Shown piece after piece: positions 26,388-35,161 of a stretch of DNA of 64,000 bases; the stretch's first letter is position 1; each line of letters starts with the position of its first letter. The notes beneath the pieces are model-generated. The model saw only the letters and a program-made list of their open reading frames with translations. It did not search any database and was not told the DNA's origin. The stretch is taken from contig NZ_SJPP01000002.1 in NCBI RefSeq assembly GCF_007860075.1, forward strand, positions 186,001 to 250,000, in the 5' to 3' direction. This stretch comes from Symmachiella macrocystis. Lineage in GTDB: Bacteria; Planctomycetota; Planctomycetia; Planctomycetales; Planctomycetaceae. The position numbers and the translations under genes were made by a program.

Positions 26388-27422
26388 CTACTCCGCCCCC
26401 AAAATCGCCGCTTCCCACCCCTCAAGATCCGCCGGCTTCATCCCCTGGCGGTGTCCATCAAAATTGAACGTCTTCGGGTGATACGGGCCGACGAAGTCGA
26501 TGGGGTTTCCCGGTTGGATGGCTTCGTCCAGGCCTAAGCACCACAGGTGGGCGTTGATGAGTAGGCGGCGGAAGCCGGGGTTGAGGATGTCTTCCGAAGC
26601 GCCGTGGGTGGTAGCGAAGACGCGTGATTTGGGGTTGTCCGCTTGGTAGTGGCGGACCCAGACGACGGGCAGGATTTCCTTGGTTTCATCCGGCTCAGCA
26701 GTCGGTTGCATGCCGTTGAGGATTTGTCCGCGGGCGAGGATGGTGCTGCCTTCGCGCGGATGTGCGTTGTAGCCGCCGCACTGCACGTGCACATTGTTCA
26801 CGCCCCGCAGAATGGGATGCTTGCGTTGTCGCGGTTCCACCAACAACCGCGAGCTTTGTTGATGATTGCGGCCGTAGTGGCCGACCCAGTGTTCGCCGAG
26901 GATCGCTTCGCCGAAACCGCCTTGCCACTCCTGCTGCTCGCCGTCGTAGCCTTCGTTGTAATGGGCGAATTTGCCTTTCAGGCCGTTGAAGGCGTGCGTC
27001 GAGGTCCGTAAACCGATCACCGGTTTGCCGCTGGCGAGGTAGTCGTCGATGTACTGCATCTGCTCATCATCGAACGCCTGAAACCGCGTGAACAGCACCA
27101 TCAAATCGGCGGTTTTGAGGGCTTCTAGTCCGGTGATGTGATTGCTGCCCGGCTTAATCGTGCCGTCCGCCGGATCGGTCGTGAAGCAAACGCTGCATTT
27201 GAAACCATACTCTTTGGCCAAAATCCTAGCCAGCGCCGGTAAGGTCTCTTCGCCGCGATACTCATGATCGCCGGCAATGAACACAATGTGCTTCCCCTGA
27301 CCCGGCCCGGCATCGCCTTCCCAAACCACACGATTGGGATGCGGCTCCGCAGCGAACAGAGCAGGGGAGGCGAGTACGAGCAGAGCGAGAGCGGCGGTGA
27401 TTTTCGGGAATGCGATCGGCAT
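26388..27422 (-). CDS. Secreted ThuA-like (trehalose-utilisation family) protein
   Basis: I chose the ATG at 27422 (MPIAFPKITAALALLVLASPALFAAEP), which begins a clean signal peptide and gives 344 residues. The mature protein follows the ThuA/class I amidotransferase-like fold: KHIVFIAGDHEYRGEETLPALARILAKEYGF, LKTADLMVLFTRFQAFDDEQMQYIDDYLASGKPVIGLRTSTHAF, and the Gly/His-rich GHYGRNHQQ region. ThuA proteins take part in sugar catabolism in rhizobia. In planctomycetes exported members are numerous and mostly uncharacterised. Confidence 0.85.
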   Translation of the reverse strand: MPIAFPKITAALALLVLASPALFAAEPHPNRVVWEGDAGPGQGKHIVFIAGDHEYRGEETLPALARILAKEYGFKCSVCFTTDPADGTIKPGSNHITGLEALKTADLMVLFTRFQAFDDEQMQYIDDYLASGKPVIGLRTSTHAFNGLKGKFAHYNEGYDGEQQEWQGGFGEAILGEHWVGHYGRNHQQSSRLLVEPRQRKHPILRGVNNVHVQCGGYNAHPREGSTILARGQILNGMQPTAEPDETKEILPVVWVRHYQADNPKSRVFATTHGASEDILNPGFRRLLINAHLWCLGLDEAIQPGNPIDFVGPYHPKTFNFDGHRQGMKPADLEGWEAAILGAE

Positions 27423-27540
27423 ATGCGGGGTCCATAGGTGCGGGTGTGATGTGGGTTCGGTTGCGTCTAGGGTACCGTGAATTGCGGCCCACAGCAAAGA
27501 TGCGTGTGGGAAGCCACGCTAGGAGAAGCAAACACCGCGT

Positions 27541-28653
27541 CTATTTCTTCACAACCTTTTGCACCCATGCGGCCTGGCCTTCGGTCAGAATACCAAGCAG
27601 AGCGATTTGTTCGCAGTGTGAGATGAAATCCTGATAGCGCTTGGCCGTCTGCCTATCATTGCTAGCAGGCTCATCCAGGCTGATCCAAAAGACGCCGTCC
27701 CGCGCCACTTCGACGAGGTCGTCCAACAACCGTTTTTGATAACGAGAGATGCCGGTCGAAGATCGCGGATTTTCCGTCAAATAGTGAAGGATCGGCGAAT
27801 CGCCGGGAATTTTCATTCGCATCGCCGCGACTTTGGAATCATCGACGGCAGGTAAATCGGGCGGTTCGGCCGGTAAGGTGCGTTCGGCAGTGAGTTGCTC
27901 CCACCGCTCCTGTTGTTGCGGCGTGAGCAGATCCAGCAGCGCGGCATCGTTCTGCTTGGTAATTGTCGCCCATTCTCCACGGGGCCGTTGATAGTAAATC
28001 GGCAACGTCTTTGCCAGTTGCCGCAGTTCCTGTATTTGCGGTTCAGTCATTCCCAGTTTTGTTTGCGTAACCGCATGGAACAAAGCCTTTGAACTGGCGC
28101 TGGACAGATAGCGTTGCGTCATGAAAGCGGTCTGCTGTTTCGTAAGCAACCCCAACTCCACCGCAACGCGTGCATGAAAGAGAGTCTCTTCACGTCTCTT
28201 AGAACTGCGCGCTAAATATGCCCGATACGCGTCGACAGTCTCGGCAAAGTACTGCGAATCAGCACGGACAGAAATGTCGCGGCCTTCTTGTACAATATCG
28301 TCTAGCTTGGTGAGCACGGCGGCTTGTGCATCGCTCAGCGGGAGAACCTGTGTCCAAAAGCGATGTGCGGAGAGTGACCCGATCCGATTCAGCGGTCCAC
28401 ATTCTCCGGTGAACAACATTTCAAAGCGGACCCCTTCTCGGAGACGTCGAAGTTCTTCCGCTTCGGAGATGTCTCCGGTTTTTGATTCCTCGGTCGCTCC
28501 ACCGGTCGTCGTAACCTGCTGCCCCTGTGGTTGATCGTTGCCCCCAGCAACCACGGTCGCCGAAGCGAGCAGCAAACCCGCGAACGCAAAGACCAACCGC
28601 TTCGCCCCGCGGCGCTTCGCTCGCGTTTGAGCGTTGGCATCTCCGATCATCAT
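27541..28653 (-). CDS. Exported protein of unknown function, helix-rich with LTxxQ-like segments
   Basis: This 370-residue protein starts at ATG 28653, with GAGGGG upstream as a ribosome binding site. The N-terminus is basic, followed by a hydrophobic stretch (LVFAFAGLLLASATVVAG), so it is exported. Recurring short helical motifs of the LTxxQ kind appear (LLTKQQTAF, LLTPQQQERWEQL, ILTEGQAAW, LSDAQAAVL). They resemble Spy/CpxP-type repeats that in other bacteria bind unfolded proteins. The similarity is only at motif level. It ends 119 nt before the ThuA-like gene on the same strand, so the two may share a transcript. Confidence 0.6.
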   Translation of the reverse strand: MMIGDANAQTRAKRRGAKRLVFAFAGLLLASATVVAGGNDQPQGQQVTTTGGATEESKTGDISEAEELRRLREGVRFEMLFTGECGPLNRIGSLSAHRFWTQVLPLSDAQAAVLTKLDDIVQEGRDISVRADSQYFAETVDAYRAYLARSSKRREETLFHARVAVELGLLTKQQTAFMTQRYLSSASSKALFHAVTQTKLGMTEPQIQELRQLAKTLPIYYQRPRGEWATITKQNDAALLDLLTPQQQERWEQLTAERTLPAEPPDLPAVDDSKVAAMRMKIPGDSPILHYLTENPRSSTGISRYQKRLLDDLVEVARDGVFWISLDEPASNDRQTAKRYQDFISHCEQIALLGILTEGQAAWVQKVVKK

Positions 28654-28825
28654 CGAATCCCCTCATGAACGCTTGTGGATTGTAGTTTCCGGAACATTCA
28701 ATTTATCGTCGGTCCAATCATTGGGGGAAGATGAATCGGATGTACAAACGGAAGAATCTTTGAATGTAACGCAAATGTGACATGAAGCATGGGCGCCGCT
28801 AGGGACTCAAATAACACGACGTCAC

Positions 28826-29527
28826 TTATTCCTCAGTCGAGTCAATCTTCCCCCCATGCTCCAGCGCCGAAGCCGTCTTACACCCAACAATCGCTGGAGC
28901 TTCGTGGATCAAATCATCGTTCGTCAGCGCTTCGACCATGAACAGGGCGAAGTCGATGCGGCGGGTGAGGTTGCTTTTGAGGATCGGATCGCCGACGTGG
29001 TGGCTCCAGACGGGGAGTCCTTCGCTGGGTCCCTCTTCGAGGTCGCTACCGCGGACGACGGTCCAACGTGTGTCGCTGGCGAAGATGCGGCGGCAGGCTT
29101 CGACTTGATCGTTGAGGTCGACCAATCGTGCCAGCCGCACGATAAAGCTGATACCTGCCACAAGCACTTTGAACAATGTTGAGTAGACATCCTGGCCATC
29201 GCGGGTGATGTGCCAACCGCAGGAGAAGATCAACCGCGCCCCCGGCGGCGCGTAGTCCATCACCGCTTGAGCCGTGCCGGAGGCATAATCGTGTACACCC
29301 CACGGGGCGAGCACCGTGAGGACACCGTCACACCCCTGGACCGCTCGCTTGATCAAATCGCGGTCGTTGGTTGGACCGGGCATGATCGTGATTTGGTCCT
29401 GGAACGCATCGAGCTTGGGGACGCTCTTTTCGCGACAGACGCCCACAACCTCGTAACCCCGGTCGAGCGCGTGCTGCACCATGTATTTGCCGAGTTTCCC
29501 GGAAGCGCCGACGATACAGATTTTCAT
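28826..29527 (-). CDS. NAD(P)-binding (NmrA/SDR-like) protein
   Basis: This 233-residue protein starts at ATG 29527 (MKICIVGASGKLGKYMVQHALDRG), which shows the Gly-rich nucleotide-binding loop GASGKLG of atypical short-chain dehydrogenases. CDGVLTVLAPWGVHDYASG and RWTVVRGSDLEEGP are typical of NmrA-like proteins that sense NAD(P) or act as reductases. The YxxxK catalytic pair of classical SDRs is not evident, which favours an atypical SDR. A decayed fragment with the same C-terminal sequence lies at 26247-26331. It is divergent from the aspartokinase gene. Confidence 0.8.
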   Translation of the reverse strand: MKICIVGASGKLGKYMVQHALDRGYEVVGVCREKSVPKLDAFQDQITIMPGPTNDRDLIKRAVQGCDGVLTVLAPWGVHDYASGTAQAVMDYAPPGARLIFSCGWHITRDGQDVYSTLFKVLVAGISFIVRLARLVDLNDQVEACRRIFASDTRWTVVRGSDLEEGPSEGLPVWSHHVGDPILKSNLTRRIDFALFMVEALTNDDLIHEAPAIVGCKTASALEHGGKIDSTEE

Positions 29528-29748
29528 TGAGTCGTTATTCCTGCCTGTTCGCGAAATCAACGTGCCTTACTGTTTTTATAGCTCATAAAGCGGGCCCTAC
29601 GATACTGCCTGCAACGACGAAACAACATACCACCAGCCCGGTTTCTTCACGCCGCCGATTGCATCTGTTATCCTCTCTGATCGTTGATTTTTCAGTATTC
29701 CCGGGGACAGTGCGCCCCGAGTTAGTTATTTATCGAGAGCGAAACGTC

Positions 29749-31542
29749 GTGTTGTTAGTTGTGCAGAAATTTGGGGGAACCAGCGTCGCGGATGCTGATA
29801 AAATCAAGGCGGCCGCTGCACGGGCAGTGAAGGCCAAACGGTTGGGGCATCAGGTCGTGATGGTGGTCAGTGCCCGCGGTAAAAAAACCGACGAGTTGGT
29901 CGGATTGGCGGCGGAAATTACCGAGACGCCGCCGGCGCGGGAAATGGATATGTTGCTCTCGACCGGCGAACAGGAATCAGTCGCGCTGATGGCGATGGCG
30001 GTGCAGACGTTGGGCGAAGAGGCGATCAGCCTGACCGGGGGGCAAATCGGGATTGTCACCGATTCGACGCACACCAAAGCCCGCATCCGCAGCATCTCGA
30101 CCAATCGAATGCGGCAGGCGCTGAAGGAAGGCAAAATCGTGATCGCCGCTGGGTTTCAGGGAACCGATGAGGACTTCAACATCACCACACTCGGTCGTGG
30201 CGGCAGCGATACGACGGCGGTCGCCTTGGCGGCCGTGTTGCAAGCGGATGTCTGTGAAATCTATACCGATGTCGAAGGGGTCTTCAGCACCGACCCGCGG
30301 ATGGTGGAAGCCGCCCAAAAAATCAACCGCATCTCCTACGACGAAATGCTGGAGTTGGCCAGTTTGGGAGCGGGAGTGATGCACTCGCGGTCGATCGAAT
30401 TCGCCGACAAATTCCGCGTGCCGATCCGTGTGCGTCCCGCCTATTCCGATGCGGAGGGAACTTTGGTTGCTCCTGAACCGGCGGATCATCTGCCGGTGGT
30501 CACGGGAGTGGCCTTTGTGCGCGATGAAGCCCGCGTCAGTTTGTCGAAGTTGCCCGACCGTCCCGGTGTGATGCAGGTTGTGCTGCAGAAAATGTCGGAG
30601 CGCAAAATCCCCGTCGATATGATCGTTCAAGACGTGGGGGACGGCGGTTTGGCCGAGGTCTCCTTCACCGTCCCGCAAAATGACCTCGCCGAAACTTTGA
30701 CCGCCGCTGAGGCCGCCATTGAAGAATTGGGCGCGGGGAAAGTCTTGCACGGCACGAATCTCTCTAAGGTTTCGGTCGTCGGTGCGGGTATGCGGCGGCA
30801 TACAGGAGTGGCAGCCCAGATGTTTCAAGCGTTGTGTGATGCGGAGGTGAACATCGGCATGATCACCACCAGCGAAATTAAGATTTCCGTGCTGGTCAGC
30901 CGAGATCAATGCGAGGCAGCCGTCCATGCGGTCCATGCGGGATTTGGATTGCACAAGGAACACGCGCAGACCCCGCCACTGGGACAGGCGCATGCCCCGG
31001 TAACAGGGACCGCGACGTTTACGAATGAAGAGTGGGAAAACGATGTGATCGCCAAATTGTCGTCGATGGAAGATATCGTCGTCAGCGATGTCCGCCTGGA
31101 TCGCGAACAATCGCTGGTCACAATCAGCAACATCCCGGACACCCCCGGCATTGCCGCCGATCTGTTCAGCGCCAATGCCAAGGCAGACGTGATGGTCGAT
31201 ATGATTGTGCAAAACATCAGCCACAGCGGGTTGGCGCATCTTTCCTTCACAGTCCCCAAAGCGCAGTTGCAAACCAGCTTAGACGTTACTCGTGCAGTGG
31301 CTGAGAAATGGCCAACGGCGGAGCTGAATTCTCAGGATCACATCGCAAAATTGACGGTCACCGGCATCGGTCTGCGTAGCCATACGGGCGTGGGAGAACG
31401 AATGTTCCACGCGCTAGCGGCGGCCAATATCAACGTGCAATTGATCAATACCAGCGAAGTCCGCATCAGCACGGTGATCGACCTGGAGAGCGGCGAAGCG
31501 GCGCATCGCGCGGTGCTGGAGGCGTTTGGGTTGGAGGGATGA
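29749..31542 (+). CDS. lysC: Aspartokinase with two ACT-domain pairs
   Basis: I chose the GTG at 29749 so that the protein opens MLLVVQKFGGTSVADADKIK, the canonical aspartokinase start. The frame is open further upstream, but those residues are not family-like, and a TTG at 29752 is also possible. The protein has 597 residues. The kinase domain (about 1-255) includes KFGGTSV, TLGRGGSDTTAVALA and the EIYTDVEGVFSTDPR motif. It is followed by four ACT regulatory domains in two pairs (about 265-400 and 430-595). The repeats share VDMIVQ and SFTVP, and MFxAL plus TSExxIS. It phosphorylates aspartate as the first step to Lys, Thr and Met. Four ACT domains suggest complex feedback control, as known in cyanobacteria. 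Confidence 0.92.
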   Translation: MLLVVQKFGGTSVADADKIKAAAARAVKAKRLGHQVVMVVSARGKKTDELVGLAAEITETPPAREMDMLLSTGEQESVALMAMAVQTLGEEAISLTGGQIGIVTDSTHTKARIRSISTNRMRQALKEGKIVIAAGFQGTDEDFNITTLGRGGSDTTAVALAAVLQADVCEIYTDVEGVFSTDPRMVEAAQKINRISYDEMLELASLGAGVMHSRSIEFADKFRVPIRVRPAYSDAEGTLVAPEPADHLPVVTGVAFVRDEARVSLSKLPDRPGVMQVVLQKMSERKIPVDMIVQDVGDGGLAEVSFTVPQNDLAETLTAAEAAIEELGAGKVLHGTNLSKVSVVGAGMRRHTGVAAQMFQALCDAEVNIGMITTSEIKISVLVSRDQCEAAVHAVHAGFGLHKEHAQTPPLGQAHAPVTGTATFTNEEWENDVIAKLSSMEDIVVSDVRLDREQSLVTISNIPDTPGIAADLFSANAKADVMVDMIVQNISHSGLAHLSFTVPKAQLQTSLDVTRAVAEKWPTAELNSQDHIAKLTVTGIGLRSHTGVGERMFHALAAANINVQLINTSEVRISTVIDLESGEAAHRAVLEAFGLEG

Positions 31543-31732
31543 TGTTACCCCCGACGAGGGTGGCAGCGATTACGCAGTAATCGGTGTGCCGTCAGGCACA
31601 AAAGGCAGCAATGTCAGCCGTCCCTGCCGATGAAGTATCACCTATTGTGCAGAGCGAAAGCAGCGGCTTCCTGCTGGCTTCGCCCGCCCCGATAGCGAAG
31701 CTATCGCGGCCACCCTGAAAGGTGATGGTCGA
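31543..31732. repeat. Convergent intergenic spacer with hairpin
   Basis: Between the ends of lysC and the receiver-like gene lies a perfect 7-bp stem, CGATAGC (31690-31696) and GCTATCG (31700-31706), with a 3-nt loop. There is no T-run, so termination is uncertain. Confidence 0.35.
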
Positions 31733-32107
31733 TTAGATAGTAGCTTGCTTTAAAATCTCTGCCAACTCCGACGAAAAGCGACTGCGAGGCAATACTTCAT
31801 TGCAACCGGCATCACGCGCCGCTTGGAGTTTGGCTGTTGCCACGTGCGAACCGTAGGCGATCACGTACGGGCGGTCCGTTGCGGACAAACGAGCGATGAC
31901 CTCCGCCGGCACGATCGACGGTTGGGCGAGATCGATAATCACCAGCCGATACCCGCCGGCAGCGGGGCCGGGGATTTCTTCGGGAATCGACGCCCGTACA
32001 TCCATATGTAGGCCCACGGCCTGGGCAGTGCCGGTGATCTTGCTAGTAAAAAACAGGTCGCCGCTGAGGAGTAGGGCAGTGGGGGCGGGGGCGGAGTCGT
32101 CAGGCAT
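31733..32107 (-). CDS. Degenerate receiver-like (REC fold) protein
   Basis: This 124-residue protein follows the alternating beta-alpha pattern of response-regulator receivers: TALLLSGDLFF, the YRLVIIDLAQP segment with an Asp at the phospho-acceptor place (Asp60), RPYVIAYGSH, AGCNEVLPRSRF. The acidic pair near the N-terminus is reduced to one Asp and the conserved Lys near the end is replaced, so phosphorylation is doubtful. There is no output domain. Its ATG overlaps the nadA stop by one base (TAATG), so it is translated from the nadA message. The link to NAD synthesis is unexplained. Confidence 0.55.
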   Translation of the reverse strand: MPDDSAPAPTALLLSGDLFFTSKITGTAQAVGLHMDVRASIPEEIPGPAAGGYRLVIIDLAQPSIVPAEVIARLSATDRPYVIAYGSHVATAKLQAARDAGCNEVLPRSRFSSELAEILKQATI

Positions 32108-33126
32108 TACTGCAACAAACTCCGCGTGAGGACTTCCTGTGCTTTTTCAAAATACGGCTGCCACTCGATTTCCGGTTGGCCGGTTTTGAGGCAGTCCCGC
32201 AATTTTTGCAGAGTATTGCGAGCCATGTGTGGGCAGCGGTTACAGGCACAGGTCTCCCCGGTCGATTCCATGACGCCCGGGACCGGTAAAAAAGTGTGTT
32301 GCGGCGCGGCCTTCTCCAAGGGATGGATCATTGCCGATTCGGTCGCGACGAGATACGTTGTCGGTTTGGTGACCTCCATCACATGTCGCCGCATTTTTTC
32401 CGTGCCGCCGATGAAGTCACTCTCATCCAAAATCGACTTAGGGCATTCCGGATGGGCGATCACTTGGCTGCCGGGATTATTTTTCTTCACCCGCCGCATG
32501 TCCTGGATGCTGAAGATTTCATGCACCATGCAACTGCCGGGCCAAAGGATCATATCACGGCCGGTGACCTCAGACAGGTATCGTCCCAGATGCTGGTCGG
32601 GGACAAACAGGATTTCCTTGTCCGTCGGAACGCGATCGATGATTTCGCGAGCATTGCCGCTGGTGACGATCCAATCCGACAAGCTTTTAACAGCGGCTGA
32701 GGTGTTGATGTACGAGACGGTCTCAAAGTCGTGCCCTTTGGCACGCAAGTCCGCTTGGTAGGCGGCCAACTTTTCGGCTGGGCAACTTTCAGCGAGGGAA
32801 CAGCCAGCCAAGAGATCAGGCAGCAGGACCGTCTTTTCCGGATTGAGAATTTTGGCTGATTCGGCCATGAAGTGCACACCGCAAAACACGATCGTCGAGG
32901 TCGACACTTGCGTCGCATCCCGGGCCAGTTTCAGGCTGTCGCCATTGAAATCGGCCACATCTTGGATTTCGCCATCCACGTAATAATGCGCGAGAATCGT
33001 GGCATCCTTTTCGACCTTCAGACGGTCGATTTCGTCCATCAACTCCAACGGATCCTCGTAGTCCTCCGGCTCCGTCACCGTGAGGGGGGACAATTTCAAC
33101 GTCGAATTTTCAGCAAACTCTGACAT
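32107..33126 (-). CDS. nadA: Quinolinate synthase NadA
   Basis: This 339-residue enzyme condenses iminoaspartate with dihydroxyacetone phosphate to quinolinate, the NAD precursor. The three 4Fe-4S ligand Cys are in LLAGCSLA (Cys109), GSCMVHEIF (Cys199) and the C-terminal CACNRCPHM group (Cys293/295/298). [25 protein letters not shown] and [12 protein letters not shown] are diagnostic. A -10-like TATAAT lies on the minus strand at 33181-33176, about 50 nt before the ATG, without a clear -35. It is the first gene of an operon with the receiver-like gene. No nadB or nadC is in the window. Confidence 0.95.
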   Translation of the reverse strand: MSEFAENSTLKLSPLTVTEPEDYEDPLELMDEIDRLKVEKDATILAHYYVDGEIQDVADFNGDSLKLARDATQVSTSTIVFCGVHFMAESAKILNPEKTVLLPDLLAGCSLAESCPAEKLAAYQADLRAKGHDFETVSYINTSAAVKSLSDWIVTSGNAREIIDRVPTDKEILFVPDQHLGRYLSEVTGRDMILWPGSCMVHEIFSIQDMRRVKKNNPGSQVIAHPECPKSILDESDFIGGTEKMRRHVMEVTKPTTYLVATESAMIHPLEKAAPQHTFLPVPGVMESTGETCACNRCPHMARNTLQKLRDCLKTGQPEIEWQPYFEKAQEVLTRSLLQ

Positions 33127-33244
33127 TTCTCCGCAATCTCTATCTGTCTAGAACCGTTTTTTGGCCAACTGGGGGATTATATCCCTAGGGATGCCAAAAT
33201 ATTAGCGTCTGCGTCAGAAATATCACCCTTTGACTGAGACTCGG

Positions 33245-33826
33245 CTAGCTGTTCAGCTTCTGTAACACGACTGCGAGACGGACGGCGATCTCGGCGATGG
33301 CCTCGTGTTGCTTCGTGTCTTTCAACGACCCATCCTCAGAAAATGCTTTGTGTGCTGCGGAAATCGCCATTTGTTGCGGCAGGACGAGCACTTTTATGTT
33401 GGACAGTATGGACCGCAGGTGAACAAGTCCTCGCAAGCCCCCCAAACCACCGGGCGAAGCACTCATGATTCCGGCGACCTTTCCTGTAAACGAACTCAGC
33501 GCCGGTTCGTCGGGAGTCGCCTTGCGGGACGCCCAATCGATAGCATTTTTCAGCACCGCTGAGAGCGAACTGTTGTATTCCGGTGAAGAAATCAGCAGCC
33601 CGTCGTGGGTCGCCATTAACTCCTTGAGGCGCAGCGCCCCCGGCGGCAATCCGTGAGCCTCTTCGTCATCTTGATCGTAGAGCGGCAATTCCAAATCTCG
33701 CAGGTCAATCACCGTCACCTCAGCCCCGGCGGCGCGGGCGGCATTGGCGGCGACGTGGATCAGTTTTTTGTTGAATGAATCAGTGCGTGTACTGCCGGCA
33801 AATGCCAAGATTTTAGGTGTGGACAT
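33245..33826 (-). CDS. NADPH-dependent FMN reductase family protein
   Basis: This 193-residue flavodoxin-like protein starts at ATG 33826 (MSTPKILAFAGSTR), with GAGGAA upstream. The longer open frame to 33985 adds a hydrophobic stretch unlike the family. Features are the FMN phosphate loop AGSTRTDSFNKKL, the SPEYNSSLSAVLKNAIDW motif and the SASPGGLGGLRGL loop of azo/chromate/FMN reductases. It probably reduces FMN or quinone-type substrates in the cytoplasm. It lies 118 nt upstream of nadA on the same strand, and co-transcription is possible but not required. Confidence 0.88.
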   Translation of the reverse strand: MSTPKILAFAGSTRTDSFNKKLIHVAANAARAAGAEVTVIDLRDLELPLYDQDDEEAHGLPPGALRLKELMATHDGLLISSPEYNSSLSAVLKNAIDWASRKATPDEPALSSFTGKVAGIMSASPGGLGGLRGLVHLRSILSNIKVLVLPQQMAISAAHKAFSEDGSLKDTKQHEAIAEIAVRLAVVLQKLNS

Positions 33827-33886
33827 GGGTTCCTCGAATTCAATGAAAACGTAGCGGGAAGCATTTTTGGGTTTGGGTAAGAAGAT

Positions 33887-34027
33887 TAACCACAAAAGAA
33901 ACGAAAACCACGAAAACAATGCAGAGAAATTGACAATGCTTAGCGACGCTGCAGTAGAACTCCCAGCAAAAAGATTTGGAAGCAAATACTTCGGTTCTTT
34001 TTCGTGTCTTTCGTTTCTTTCGTGGTT
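33887..34027. repeat. Inverted repeat with 30-bp A/C-rich arms
   Basis: The left arm 33887-33916 (TAACCACAAAAGAAACGAAA and on) and the right arm 33998-34027 are inverted copies matching at 27 of 30 bases, separated by 81 bp. They lie between the divergent FMN-reductase and Gfo/Idh/MocA genes. The element has no coding capacity, and its transcript would form a long imperfect hairpin. Confidence 0.65.
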
Positions 34028-34157
34028 ATATTTTTTCTGTTATTGCAGCCAAAGACTGCGAGAGGATGCTAATGGTTGAGAGTGACCGCTCGAGAACATA
34101 GCATAGCAGGCCACCGTCACGGGAAAAGATAAAAACCGCACGAAGGAATCTACCACG

Positions 34158-35147
34158 ATGAGCAAAATCCGTTGGGGCGTTCTGGGCGTCGCCAAAATCG
34201 CGACCGTCAAAGTCATCCCCGCCATGCAACAAAGCGACCTGTGCGAAATTACGGGCATTGCCTCGCGGACGGCGGAAAAGTCGCGGGCTGCTGCTGAGCA
34301 GTTGGGAATCGCCAAAAGTTATGGGTCTTATGAGGACCTACTGGCGGACCCTGACATCGATGCGGTTTATAATCCGCTCCCCAATCATCTGCACGTCCCC
34401 TGGTCGATCAAAGCGCTCGAAGCTGGCAAGCATGTGCTCTGTGAAAAACCGATCGGACTGACATCCGCTGAGGGCCAGCAACTGGTCGATGCGGGCAAGG
34501 CACATCCGCAACTCAAGTTGATGGAGGCCTTCATGTACCGCCACCATCCCCAATGGGTGAGGGCCAAAAAATTGGTCAAAGAGGGCGGCATTGGCGAACT
34601 GCGGACGATTCAATCATTCTTCTCTTACTTTTTGAGCGACCCCGAAAATTATCGCAACCACGCCGATTGGGGCGGCGGCGGATTGATGGACATTGGGTGT
34701 TATCCGATATCGTTGTCCCGATTCATTTTCGACTCCGAACCGGAGTCTGTCAGCGGCGCAGTCGAATATGATCCGCAGTTCAAGATCGATCGCCTTGCCT
34801 CAGCAACGATGGATTTCGGTGTTGGGACAAGTACGTTCACCTGCGGGACGCAGCTCACTCCCTACCAGCGGGTGAATATTTTTGGCACGACCGGCCGCGT
34901 CGAGATTGAAATTCCCTTCAACGCCCCGCCAGACCGCCCGTGCAAAATTTGGCACGAGACGGCCGCCGGAATTGAGGAGATATCGTTTGACATCTGCGAT
35001 CAATACCGCATCCAGGGGGATCTATTCTCAGAAGCAATACTGGGCAACACTCCCGTTCCCACCCCGATTGAAGATGCGGTTGCCAACATGCGCGTCATCG
35101 AGGCAATTGTGCGGGCAGGCAAAGCAGGGGCATGGGAACAGGTTTGA
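34158..35147 (+). CDS. Gfo/Idh/MocA-family oxidoreductase
   Basis: This 329-residue NAD(P)-dependent sugar dehydrogenase-like protein has AAGGAATC upstream as ribosome binding site. The Rossmann loop is degenerate (GVLGVAKIATVKVIPAM), the family EKP motif is in HVLCEKPIGLTS, and the C-terminal domain has WGGGGLMDIGCYPISLSRFI with the conserved Asp/His-region residues. Similar sequences act as D-xylose 1-dehydrogenase or glucose-fructose oxidoreductase. It is cytoplasmic because no Tat signal is present, unlike many planctomycete members. The substrate is not determinable. Confidence 0.88.
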   Translation: MSKIRWGVLGVAKIATVKVIPAMQQSDLCEITGIASRTAEKSRAAAEQLGIAKSYGSYEDLLADPDIDAVYNPLPNHLHVPWSIKALEAGKHVLCEKPIGLTSAEGQQLVDAGKAHPQLKLMEAFMYRHHPQWVRAKKLVKEGGIGELRTIQSFFSYFLSDPENYRNHADWGGGGLMDIGCYPISLSRFIFDSEPESVSGAVEYDPQFKIDRLASATMDFGVGTSTFTCGTQLTPYQRVNIFGTTGRVEIEIPFNAPPDRPCKIWHETAAGIEEISFDICDQYRIQGDLFSEAILGNTPVPTPIEDAVANMRVIEAIVRAGKAGAWEQV

Positions 35148-35161
35148 AGCGTGTGCGATTT

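Noticed and set aside
29527-29748. Upstream extension of the aspartokinase frame
   Set aside because: The extra 74 residues are not family-like and the canonical KFGGTS start lies just after the GTG at 29749.
33827-33985. N-terminal hydrophobic extension of the FMN reductase
   Set aside because: The family starts at MSTPKILAFAGSTR. The extension runs into the inverted repeat and lacks its own ribosome binding site.
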